Below are positions 52,468-59,638 of a DNA stretch of 59,638 nt, piece after piece. A program made the translations under genes and the position numbers. Under the pieces are notes generated by a model, which did not search any database, was not told where the DNA came from, and worked only from the letters and a program-made list of their open reading frames with translations. This DNA is from an uncultured Bacteroidales bacterium (GTDB taxonomy: Bacteria > Bacteroidota > Bacteroidia > Bacteroidales > Paludibacteraceae), in contig CALDPN010000086.1 in assembly GCA_937911235.1 (NCBI GenBank), positions 1-59,638 of the forward strand, written 5' to 3'. Numbering within the stretch: position 1 is the first letter of the stretch; each line of letters begins with the position of its first letter.

Positions 52468-52501
52468 ACTCGCTTACATCCCACTAGAACTGTAGGCGAG
52501 T
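52468..52501 (+). terminator. Terminator after the first thioredoxin lipoprotein gene
   Basis: A 10-bp stem (ACTCGCTTAC / GTAGGCGAGT, one G-T pair) with a 14-nt loop. The following T-run is weak. Confidence 0.55.
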
Positions 52502-52535
52502 CATTGTTTATGTATATATGTGCAAAATTAATTTA

Positions 52536-53810
52536 ATGAAAAAACAACTAAATCGTAGTCTATTATTGGTTTTATTATGTGTGTTGGCAACAAATTTTTC
52601 GTTTGCTAATAATGTATTAATAAAGATAGAAGACCCAGAAGGTTTTTTTAAGCATATTACTTTACAAAGAACATATTTGGGAGGTATTTTTGATATTCCT
52701 GTTAATCAAACAGAATCATTAATACTTGCTCGAGGAACAGAAATTCAGCTACAGGTAGATAGTTTCTTTGTAGGATTTCTTATGAATCAGAATAAATATT
52801 GGATTAATCAACCTATTTTTATCACGGCAGGAGATACAATTACTTTTACTCCACATCAATTAAAAATTGATGGAGAGATTTTCTACAAATTAGTTGCATC
52901 TGGTACAAACAAAGACAATTATAACTTTCTAGCAGATTCACAAAATAATTATGGTGAACACTACCAAAGAAAAAGAGACGAAAAATTAGCCTTATTAGAG
53001 GAAAGAAAAAATAGTTTGTCTGTTCCTTTTTATAAATATGCTTTAGCAGAAATACATAACGAATATGCTTGGCAGATATATAGAAATAACCTTGATAATG
53101 ATGCTAACATAATAATAAATTCATTATCACCATATTGTTACATAGCTAGTTGGGAGAAATTCTGCTATTCTTTTCATGAAAAAGAAAGAGGTACATATGA
53201 CGCTTTAAACTACCTAACAAAAAACTATTTTGGCAGACCTCTTGAATATCTTATTACAAATTATATCGGTTGGTGTGTTAAAAATAACATTCAAATGACT
53301 CCTTGGATGAGGTCTGTTACAGAGAAATATGTGCATGATGATTATTACTTGTCGTGTATAAATTTCTTTGAAAAAATCACACAAATAAGCAATAAAATCT
53401 TGCCAGATAGCGTTCTTAATGAAACATATCTAATAGAGTATAAGACTAATAAAAAGATAACATTAAAAGACTTCTTTGCTAAGCAGACAAATGAATTGCA
53501 TTATATAGATTTTTGGGCGAGCTGGTGTACTGGATGCCGATGGGTAATTCGTGAGGCAAAAGAGGGAAAAGAGGTTCTAAAAAACGAACAGAAACAGTTA
53601 GTCTATTTCTCAATAGATGCAGATGAGCAAAGGTGGAGAAAAGCCGTTGCCGAGGATAAAATAGAGAACTATCCTAATTATTTAATAGTAAATGGGAGTA
53701 AATCGCCTTTATGTAAATACATTTATTTAGGTCCTATTCCACACTATATATTGGTGAATAAAGAAGGTAAGTTAATCAAACCCCAAGCAACTCGATTAGA
53801 AGAATTATGA
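52536..53810 (+). CDS. Secreted protein with a C-terminal thioredoxin domain
   Basis: A 424-residue protein with a signal peptide (MKKQLNRSLLLVLLCVLATNF) and no lipobox. It has a beta-rich N-terminal domain, helices in the middle, and a TlpA-like domain with WASWCTGC and the cis-proline loop GPIPHY. The start at 52536 is preferred to an upstream ATG at 52518 because it opens the signal peptide. It looks like a divergent paralogue of the preceding gene. Confidence 0.82.
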   Translation: MKKQLNRSLLLVLLCVLATNFSFANNVLIKIEDPEGFFKHITLQRTYLGGIFDIPVNQTESLILARGTEIQLQVDSFFVGFLMNQNKYWINQPIFITAGDTITFTPHQLKIDGEIFYKLVASGTNKDNYNFLADSQNNYGEHYQRKRDEKLALLEERKNSLSVPFYKYALAEIHNEYAWQIYRNNLDNDANIIINSLSPYCYIASWEKFCYSFHEKERGTYDALNYLTKNYFGRPLEYLITNYIGWCVKNNIQMTPWMRSVTEKYVHDDYYLSCINFFEKITQISNKILPDSVLNETYLIEYKTNKKITLKDFFAKQTNELHYIDFWASWCTGCRWVIREAKEGKEVLKNEQKQLVYFSIDADEQRWRKAVAEDKIENYPNYLIVNGSKSPLCKYIYLGPIPHYILVNKEGKLIKPQATRLEEL

Positions 53811-53824
53811 TTAAAGTAATAACT

Positions 53825-53868
53825 ATGAAAAAACTTTTATTAGTTATCGGAGCTTTATGTTGTTTATA
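53825..53868 (+). pseudogene. Truncated start of a third MKKLL-type lipoprotein gene
   Basis: ATG at 53825 reads MKKLLLVIGALCCLYY, nearly the signal peptide of the gene at 50630, but then runs into the 3' end of the folate cyclo-ligase gene, and no lipoprotein follows. A lost member of the same tandem family is the simplest reading. Confidence 0.55.
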
Positions 53869-54433
53869 TTACCAATACCCTTTGCATTGGGATGTCGTGG
53901 GGTTCGGTGGGGATGTCGAGGTAGAATTGTTCGCGGAAGCAAACGCCTACGGTGAAGAGGTTGCTGTATTTTGAAAGGAATTTATCGTAGTAGCCTTTGC
54001 CTCTGCCTAGGCGGTAACCATTTGGTGAGAAAGCAACGCCAGGAACGAGAATGAAATCTATTGAGTTAGGAGTTAGGACGTGTTGATGACCGTTAGGGAA
54101 TAGTGAGGAGTTAGGAGTTAGGAGTGAGGGTTCTTTGATCCCATATCTACCAATTTGGTACTCGCCATTGAATTCACACGCTGTCATGTCATCGCCGTTG
54201 ATTACTGGAAGATAGACCTTTTTGCCCATGGCAAAACATTTGTCGATAAGCGAAAAAGTATCGATTTCATCGGGAAGATTTGCAAATAACATCACGCTTT
54301 TTGCATCTAAAAATTCGGGCATAGAAAAAAGATTATTATGCAGAATCTCCTCTCTTTTTCGCCTTTCATTAGCAGAAATAGCAGAAACTCTTACCTTAAT
54401 AATCTTTCTAAGTGCTTTCTTTTTTTCTAGCAT
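53864..54433 (-). CDS. 5-formyltetrahydrofolate cyclo-ligase with a repeat-encoded insertion
   Basis: A 189-residue enzyme converting 5-formyl-THF to 5,10-methenyl-THF. KKKALRKIIKVR at the start, GRYGIKEP, then IDFILVPGVAFSPNGYRLGRGKGYYDKFL are family motifs. Between EP (residue 102) and IDF (125) lies a serine- and proline-rich loop (LTPNSSL, LTPNS) written by TTAGGAG heptamers at 54063-54130. The fold should tolerate this surface loop. It overlaps tsaE by 7 nt. Confidence 0.9.
   Translation of the reverse strand: MLEKKKALRKIIKVRVSAISANERRKREEILHNNLFSMPEFLDAKSVMLFANLPDEIDTFSLIDKCFAMGKKVYLPVINGDDMTACEFNGEYQIGRYGIKEPSLLTPNSSLFPNGHQHVLTPNSIDFILVPGVAFSPNGYRLGRGKGYYDKFLSKYSNLFTVGVCFREQFYLDIPTEPHDIPMQRVLVI
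54063..54130. repeat. TTAGGAG heptamers inside the cyclo-ligase gene
   Basis: Two groups of heptamers, 54063-54078 and about 54105-54130, separated by ordinary sequence. All are in frame with the minus-strand gene. Confidence 0.8.
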
Positions 54434-54843
54434 ATTTTTATAAGTCTTGTACCATCTTCCACCTCAGAGATTTCCACTCTTAAGGTTTCTTCTGGCAAGA
54501 TTTCTTCTACCTTTTCTGGCCATTCCATAAAGCAGAAGCAACCACTTTCCATATAGTTGTCGAAGCCAATACCAAAGGCTTCTTCAAGCGATTTAATTCT
54601 ATAAAAGTCGAAGTGGAACACACTCTCACCTTCTCTATCTGTATATTCGTTTACAATGGCAAATGTAGGGCTGTTTACCACATCTTCCACTCCAAGTTCT
54701 TCGCAAAGAGCCTTCACAAAAGTGGTTTTGCCCGCGCCCATGTGACCATAAAAAGCTATCAACTTGTTGTCTCCTATTTCAGCAAGGAAGGTGCGAGCCA
54801 CCTCTTTTATATCATCTAAACTATTTAATTTTATCTCCTTCAT
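54427..54843 (-). CDS. tsaE: tRNA t6A synthesis ATPase TsaE
   Basis: A 138-residue P-loop protein needed for N6-threonylcarbamoyl-adenosine in tRNA. GHMGAGKTT is Walker A; NSPTFAIVNEY, HFDFYRI and FMEWPEK are family motifs. It overlaps the cyclo-ligase gene and lies 11 nt downstream of the topoisomerase gene. Confidence 0.94.
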   Translation of the reverse strand: MKEIKLNSLDDIKEVARTFLAEIGDNKLIAFYGHMGAGKTTFVKALCEELGVEDVVNSPTFAIVNEYTDREGESVFHFDFYRIKSLEEAFGIGFDNYMESGCFCFMEWPEKVEEILPEETLRVEISEVEDGTRLIKIC

Positions 54844-54854
54844 TAAAAAACAAT

Positions 54855-57443
54855 TTAAAACAAACTTATTTGTCCTTCTTCATCTGTCTTAATGCCATCT
54901 TCTGCTTCCACTTCCTCTGGCACTTCTTCTACCACCTCCTCTATCTTGCGTAAAGGTTCTAGTTCTACCACCTCAGCCACCTTAAATGTGGTAATTCTCT
55001 TACCTTTTGCTTTGTAGCCCTTCACAGCAATAAAGCTTTCTGCATCTATACGTGGGAATTCCTTGTCGGCATCTGCACCAGTAAGTTTTGCCTCAACGTA
55101 TGGATAAACAGTATCTGTAAGCAGATAAAGCACAGATTTAGGGTTTTCACCTAAATATGATAGTGGTTTAGATGTAGATTCAAAACAGAAACGCTTCAAG
55201 TATGCGTTCTTTTGGTCGGCATCATAAAGAGCCGCTGTCCACACCTTGCCTTCGTCAAATTTCTCTATCTTGAAGATATTGTCTGGGTAGTGATTGCCCG
55301 AGTCGAAGTTGGTGGTGTACCATGTACCGTTATTTAATACTACAAGGATTTCGTCGTCGCTATTAAATTCGCCAAGAAGTTCTCCTCTGCCATCGTAATT
55401 TAGGCGCATAACATCGTGGTCAAACCACACTTTTCTGCCACCAAGAGTAGAAACACCTTTGTGCTTGCAAGTGATTTTTTGAATATCGTTTTTAGTAAGG
55501 ATATTACCACGAGAAGAACGACCTTTAATGTCAATTTCAGAGAAATCTTTTTCCATTACCAAAATCTTCACTCTTGGACGTGGACGCAAGTTTATCTTTA
55601 TCACCTCAGCCTCGCCGTTAGGGTTTGCAGAGAAGTATAGCACTTTTGTACCCGCTGTGCCCATGGTTAGGTCGTATTCTTTGTCGCGCACAAGACCCGT
55701 AACAGAGAAACGTTTAATATAATTTATGCCATCTTTACCATCGCGATAAACCATATTATACACAGTGCGTTTATCATTTTTCTTAAACACACTCACGTGG
55801 ATAATATTTTTACCCACATAAACCTTTTCTGCCACTTTCACCACCTTGAATGTACCATTTTTGTAGAAAATAATGATATCATCAATGTCGGAACAGTTAC
55901 ATACATACTCATCTTTCTTAAGCGCAGTACCTATGAAGCCTTCTTCTTTGTTGATATAAAGTTTTTCGGTAGCTTCCACCACTTTCACAGCGTCGATGGT
56001 ATCGAATAGTCTAAGTTCTGTTTTACGTGGATATGCAGCACCATATTTCTCAATGAGGTGTTTGTACCAGTTAATAGTGAAATCGGTGATATGCTCAATA
56101 TTGTATTTTAACTCTTTTAGTTTTGCGTTTAGCGAAGCGATATTTTCTTCCGCCTTTTTAACAGAGAATTTCAAGATACGAGCCATCTTTATTTCCATTA
56201 GTTTCAAGATATCTTCTCTCTCTACAGGGCGAATAAATTTAGGCTTAAATGGTTCTAGGCATTTATCGATGAAATCGACCGCTTCGTCCATTGAAGCAGA
56301 CTCTTCAAAACCTTTTTCCTTGTAAATTCTTTCTTCAATGAAGATTCTCTCTAGCGATAGGTAGAAAATGCTTTCTTGCACCTCCGCCTTTTGAATAAGA
56401 AGTTCTTCTTTAAGAATGCGCAGGGTGTTGTCGGTAGAGAATTTTAGTACGTCAGACACGCCTAGGAAATTAGGTTTGTCGTCGTAAATTACACAACAGT
56501 TTGGCGCAATGCTCACCTCGCAAGAAGTAAACGCATATAGAGCATCAATAGTTTTATCTGACGAACGACCAGGTGCTAGGTGAACTAAAATTTCTACTTC
56601 CTTAGCAGTGTTGTCGTCTATCTTTTTAATTTGGATTTTACCTTTTTCGTTGGCTTTTAGGATGGAATCGATAAGTTTGTCGGTGGTTACACCGTATGGA
56701 ATTTCGCTAATGCAAAGAGTTTTGTTGTCTATTTTTGTAATCTTTGCACGCACCTTCACTCTACCACCAGAAGAACCATCTTTATATCTGCTCACATCCA
56801 TATAACCACCTGTTTGGAAGTCTGGGTATAGAGTAAATTCCTCGCCTTTTAGATATGAAATTGCAGCCTCTGCCACTTCGTTGAAGTTGTGTGGCAAAAT
56901 TTTTGTTTGAAGACCCACGGCAATACCTTCCACACCCTGAATAAGAAGAAGTGGGAATTTTACAGGAAATACCACAGGTTCGTTGTTTCTACCGTCGTAA
57001 GATTTTTTCCATTCAGTTACTTTTGGGCTATAAAGCACCTCTAGAGCAAATGGACTCAAACGAGCCTCGATATAACGTGGAGCCGCTGCACTGTCGCCAG
57101 TTAAAACGTTACCCCAGTTACCTTGAGTATCAATTAAATAATTCTTTTGACCAAGTTGAACCAAAGCGTTGCCAATAGAGCTGTCGCCGTGAGGGTGAAA
57201 CTGCATTGTATGGCCCACAATATTAGCCACTTTATTGTAACGTCCGTCTTCCATTCTCTTCATAGAATGAAGGATACGACGTTGCACAGGCTTAAGACCG
57301 TCGTAGATATGAGGCACCGCTCTATCAAGTATTACATACGAAGCATAATCCAAGAACCAGTTTTGGTACATGCCCGTCAACATCTTCTTATTTGACAACC
57401 CAGAAGGCATGCTTTCTTCTAACTCTTCGTCTTTTTCTATCAT
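54855..57443 (-). CDS. parC: DNA topoisomerase IV subunit A (ParC/GyrA family)
   Basis: An 862-residue type IIA topoisomerase. YDGLKPVQRRILHSM, FHPHGDSSI and APRYIEARLS (catalytic Tyr124) mark the breakage-reunion domain, and EGIAVGLQTKILPHNFNE follows. Coiled coil to about residue 500, then a beta-pinwheel-like C-terminal domain. The tail is acidic (EEVEAEDGIK). Bacteroidetes annotate this paralogue as ParC-type; gyrase A cannot be fully excluded. First gene of the parC-tsaE-cyclo-ligase operon. Confidence 0.88.
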   Translation of the reverse strand: MIEKDEELEESMPSGLSNKKMLTGMYQNWFLDYASYVILDRAVPHIYDGLKPVQRRILHSMKRMEDGRYNKVANIVGHTMQFHPHGDSSIGNALVQLGQKNYLIDTQGNWGNVLTGDSAAAPRYIEARLSPFALEVLYSPKVTEWKKSYDGRNNEPVVFPVKFPLLLIQGVEGIAVGLQTKILPHNFNEVAEAAISYLKGEEFTLYPDFQTGGYMDVSRYKDGSSGGRVKVRAKITKIDNKTLCISEIPYGVTTDKLIDSILKANEKGKIQIKKIDDNTAKEVEILVHLAPGRSSDKTIDALYAFTSCEVSIAPNCCVIYDDKPNFLGVSDVLKFSTDNTLRILKEELLIQKAEVQESIFYLSLERIFIEERIYKEKGFEESASMDEAVDFIDKCLEPFKPKFIRPVEREDILKLMEIKMARILKFSVKKAEENIASLNAKLKELKYNIEHITDFTINWYKHLIEKYGAAYPRKTELRLFDTIDAVKVVEATEKLYINKEEGFIGTALKKDEYVCNCSDIDDIIIFYKNGTFKVVKVAEKVYVGKNIIHVSVFKKNDKRTVYNMVYRDGKDGINYIKRFSVTGLVRDKEYDLTMGTAGTKVLYFSANPNGEAEVIKINLRPRPRVKILVMEKDFSEIDIKGRSSRGNILTKNDIQKITCKHKGVSTLGGRKVWFDHDVMRLNYDGRGELLGEFNSDDEILVVLNNGTWYTTNFDSGNHYPDNIFKIEKFDEGKVWTAALYDADQKNAYLKRFCFESTSKPLSYLGENPKSVLYLLTDTVYPYVEAKLTGADADKEFPRIDAESFIAVKGYKAKGKRITTFKVAEVVELEPLRKIEEVVEEVPEEVEAEDGIKTDEEGQISLF

Positions 57444-57513
57444 AATATGGTGATTTTTAGGTAGTATTTTAAAGTTTCGGTGTAAAATTACAAAAAATCA
57501 CGAAAAAAACACC

Positions 57514-57521
57514 TATATTTG
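57514..57521 (+). promoter_or_regulatory. -7 promoter element of glyS
   Basis: It reads TATATTTG, 29 nt before the ATG at 57550. Confidence 0.55.
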
Positions 57522-57549
57522 CAGTTCATTTTTAACTAAATTTTCAGAT

Positions 57550-58986
57550 ATGGCTTCACAAGAAGATGTTTTTAAAAAATTAGTAGCACACTGTAAAGAA
57601 TATGGCTTCGTTTTTCCATCAAGTGAAATCTATGATGGCGTGGGCGCAGTGTACGATTATGGTCAAAATGGTGTTGAACTAAAAAACAATATAAAGAAAT
57701 ACTGGTGGGACAGTATGGTGCTTCTTCACGAGAACATCGTGGGTATCGACGCTGCCATCTTTATGCACCCTACCACATGGAAGGCTTCTGGCCACGTTGA
57801 CGCATTCAACGACCCATTGATTGACAACCGCGACAGTAAAAAACGTTATCGTGCAGACGTTCTTATCGAAGAACAACTAGCAAAATATGACGAAAAAATA
57901 GAAAAAGAATGCGAAAAAGCGGCTAAACGTTTTGGCGAAACATTCGACAAAGAAATGTTTATCCAAACTAACGGTCGTGTTGGGGAATATGTACAAAAAC
58001 GTACAGAACTTCACACACGTTTCGCTCAAGCTCTAAACGACAACAACCTAGACGAACTAAAACAAATCATTCTTGATTATGAAATAGTTTGTCCTATTAG
58101 TGGTACTAAAAACTGGACAGACGTGCGCCAATTTAACCTAATGTTCTCTACAGAGATGGGTTCTACATCAGAAGGTGCAATGAAAATCTATCTTCGTCCA
58201 GAAACTGCACAAGGTATTTTCGTAAACTACCTAAACGTACAAAAAACAGGTCGTATGAAAATTCCTTTCGGTATTGCTCAAATTGGTAAAGCATTCCGTA
58301 ACGAAATCGTGGCTCGCCAATTCATCTTCCGTATGCGTGAGTTTGAACAAATGGAAATGCAATTCTTTGTACGTCCGGGAGAAGAAATCAAATGGTTTGA
58401 ATATTGGAAAGAAACACGTATGAAATGGCATCTTGCATTGGGCATACCAAGTGAAAAATATCGTTATCACGATCACGAAAAACTTGCTCACTATGCAAAT
58501 GCTGCAACCGATATTGAATTTGAATTTCCATTTGGATTCAAAGAATTAGAGGGTATTCATTCAAGAACGGACTTTGACTTAAAGCGTCATCAAGAATTTT
58601 CGGGCAAAAAACTTCAATACTTTGACTCCGAACTTGGCGAAAGTTACGTTCCTTACGTTATAGAAACATCTATCGGATTGGATAGAACGTTTCTTGCCGT
58701 TTTCTCTCACGCTTACAAAGAAGAAAAGCTTGAAGGTAAGGCAGCAACTTGCACAGTAGCAGGTCTTACTGAGGGTAAGAAGTGTACTGTATGTGGCACT
58801 ACAACCGTAGAGCAGACAGAGGTTGAAGCACTTGGCCATAAGTGGCTTGATGCAACTACCGAGGCTCCCGAGACCGAAGCTCCCGCAAAGAGCGGCTGTG
58901 GTTCCGTAGTTGGCTTTGGTGCAGTTGCAATCGTAGCAGTAGCTGCAGTTGCAGGCATGGTTTCTTTCAAGAAGAAGGAAGACTAA
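57550..58986 (+). CDS. glyS: Glycyl-tRNA synthetase, truncated and fused to a clostridial surface-protein tail
   Basis: Residues 1-395 are a class IIa glycyl-tRNA synthetase: YGFVFPSSEIYDG, PTTWKASGHVDAF, RPETAQGIFVNY (motif 2 region) and ETSIGLDRTFLAVFSHAY (motif 3 start). The usual C-terminal anticodon-binding domain of about 110 residues is absent. From residue 396 (nt 58735) the frame runs into AATCTVAGLTEGKKC, CTVCG, a TEAPETEAPA spacer, a membrane helix and KKKED, the ending of surface proteins of clostridia. Best explained by an assembly join; a true fusion would not give a working synthetase. Confidence 0.85.
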   Translation: MASQEDVFKKLVAHCKEYGFVFPSSEIYDGVGAVYDYGQNGVELKNNIKKYWWDSMVLLHENIVGIDAAIFMHPTTWKASGHVDAFNDPLIDNRDSKKRYRADVLIEEQLAKYDEKIEKECEKAAKRFGETFDKEMFIQTNGRVGEYVQKRTELHTRFAQALNDNNLDELKQIILDYEIVCPISGTKNWTDVRQFNLMFSTEMGSTSEGAMKIYLRPETAQGIFVNYLNVQKTGRMKIPFGIAQIGKAFRNEIVARQFIFRMREFEQMEMQFFVRPGEEIKWFEYWKETRMKWHLALGIPSEKYRYHDHEKLAHYANAATDIEFEFPFGFKELEGIHSRTDFDLKRHQEFSGKKLQYFDSELGESYVPYVIETSIGLDRTFLAVFSHAYKEEKLEGKAATCTVAGLTEGKKCTVCGTTTVEQTEVEALGHKWLDATTEAPETEAPAKSGCGSVVGFGAVAIVAVAAVAGMVSFKKKED

Positions 58987-59014
58987 TCTGAGAAAATCAG
59001 TACATTGAAAATCT

Positions 59015-59039
59015 GCCCTGTATCTTTTTGATGCAGGGC
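59015..59039 (+). terminator. Terminator after the clostridial surface-protein tail
   Basis: A 9-bp stem GCCCTGTAT / ATGCAGGGC (one G-T pair) with a 7-nt loop. Confidence 0.6.
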
Positions 59040-59058
59040 GCTAATTTTAGGTGATGAT

Positions 59059-59638
59059 ATGAATAAAAATTTAAAAGTCATTTCAGGTGTGCTTTCTGTT
59101 ATATTAAGTATTACGCTTGTTTTTACATCTGTTATATCAATTCTTTTAAGTACAGCAAGAGAATATTTCGTTTCAAGTAAGTTCCAGACACAGATTGATA
59201 ATACCGATTTAGCTTCGCTTACATTTATTCATAATGGTAACAAAATTACGCTTGAAGATTATGTAAAAGAATATGTGAACACAAACATTGACAATATCAT
59301 TATTGATAAAGGCGGACAATATTATTCTGACCTCTGGTTTCCGTTTGCAGACGCTTTGACAGACTTTACTGTTGATAAGGTGTTTTCCTCTCATTACGTA
59401 AATAAGCTTGTTAAAGACGAAGTAAAGGGCATTTTTGACTATTTTCTTTATAGCAGTGTTACTGAGGCAAAACAGCGAATTAAGGATGGTATAGCTCTTG
59501 ATGAAAATCCACAGTTAAATCCCGAGAATACTTCGAATTATGAAGAGAAAATAAGTGCACAGGTAAAACTTGCCGTGCTTAAATTCATTGAAGAAGAAAC
59601 GGGAACAAGTTGTGATAAAATAATCGTATTGTTTGCGG
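59059..59638 (+). CDS. Partial clostridial-type membrane-anchored protein
   Basis: An open frame runs from the ATG at 59059 to the right edge, 193 codons without a stop, behind a Shine-Dalgarno-like AGGTGATGAT. The start MNKNLKVISGVLSVILSITL is a membrane helix or signal anchor. The following extracytoplasmic part has DLASLTFIHNGNKITLEDYV. No family recognised. It belongs to the foreign segment. Confidence 0.65.
   Translation, partial: MNKNLKVISGVLSVILSITLVFTSVISILLSTAREYFVSSKFQTQIDNTDLASLTFIHNGNKITLEDYVKEYVNTNIDNIIIDKGGQYYSDLWFPFADALTDFTVDKVFSSHYVNKLVKDEVKGIFDYFLYSSVTEAKQRIKDGIALDENPQLNPENTSNYEEKISAQVKLAVLKFIEEETGTSCDKIIVLFA

Larger units (their letters stand above)
58735..59638 (+). other. 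Foreign (clostridial-type) segment at the right end
   Basis: From about 58735 the codon use changes (more GGC, GCA and AAG), an AGGTGA Shine-Dalgarno appears before the next gene, and the protein sequences become Firmicutes-like. The transition is inside one open frame. Confidence 0.8.

Noticed and set aside
58735..58986. A genuine fusion of glycyl-tRNA synthetase with a surface anchor
   Set aside because: The synthetase would lack its anticodon-binding domain, and the downstream DNA also looks clostridial, so a contig join is simpler.

Overview
The window reads as chromosomal DNA of an AT-rich member of the Bacteroidales, up to about position 58,735. The signs are: promoters with the Bacteroidetes -7 element TAnnTTTG, often in back-to-back divergent pairs; weak or absent Shine-Dalgarno sites; many lipoproteins; an arginine-pathway N-succinylornithine carbamoyltransferase; and a Bacteroidetes-style ExbB/ExbD/ExbD set. 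From about 58,735 to the end, the codon use, the protein style and a Shine-Dalgarno start all switch to a clostridial (Firmicutes) type in the middle of the glycyl-tRNA synthetase gene. I read this as a chimeric contig join.

Layout. 1-116: start of an HTH regulator. 295-4407: four co-directional secreted proteins ending at a strong terminator. 4514-4666: a gene remnant. 4671-6119: an AAA ATPase with a nuclease-like C-terminus. 6237-18256: the accessory centrepiece (below). 18260-22228: aroE, DedA, TPR and AI-2E-family genes. 22296-30216: a repeat-riddled hypothetical, rsmI, a coiled-coil lipoprotein, a HAD phosphatase, a TatD nuclease, an ExbB/ExbD energiser and an M23 peptidase. 30217-32902: folB, fabG, a nitrilase-family amidase, an acyltransferase and a small conserved protein. 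33017-45753: a beta-helix lipoprotein, a secreted EEP phosphatase, a DUF554 protein, proC, a regulator/acyl-CoA synthetase pair, argF', proB, a DUF975 protein, proA and a cation/proton antiporter. 45796-49706: rnhB, an FNT channel, an M28 peptidase, a glycosyltransferase and a broken LysE exporter. 49779-57443: lpxH, two thioredoxin-domain proteins, folate cyclo-ligase, tsaE and a topoisomerase IV A subunit. 57550-58986: truncated and fused glyS.

Centrepiece. A plus-strand operon (7649-18256) interleaves a complete-looking ubiquitin-type conjugation set with type VI secretion baseplate-type proteins. The conjugation set is a ThiF/UBA E1, a ubiquitin-like protein ending in glycine, and a canonical HPN/Cys E2. 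The baseplate set is TssG-, TssK-, TssE/gp25- and TssF-like. The operon ends with a lipoprotein, a coiled-coil membrane protein and a large membrane protein that combines a VWA-like domain, a RING-like Cys/His cluster, several membrane helices and a C-terminal FHA-like domain. A divergent pair encodes a PAAR-like (DUF4280) spike-type protein and a paralogue of ribosome recycling factor that lacks the conserved arginines. No sheath, tube, VgrG or ClpV is in the window. I infer a membrane-anchored, baseplate-linked ubiquitin-like modification system and know of no description of it.

The region is also rich in small repeats (TTAGGAG heptamers, a GGACAATGC palindrome, a TTCGACAGGCTCAGC element). 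Several are read in frame inside genes or supply a stop codon. The LysE gene carries a 37-bp frameshifting insertion that contains the conserved 5'-end sequence of 16S rRNA.
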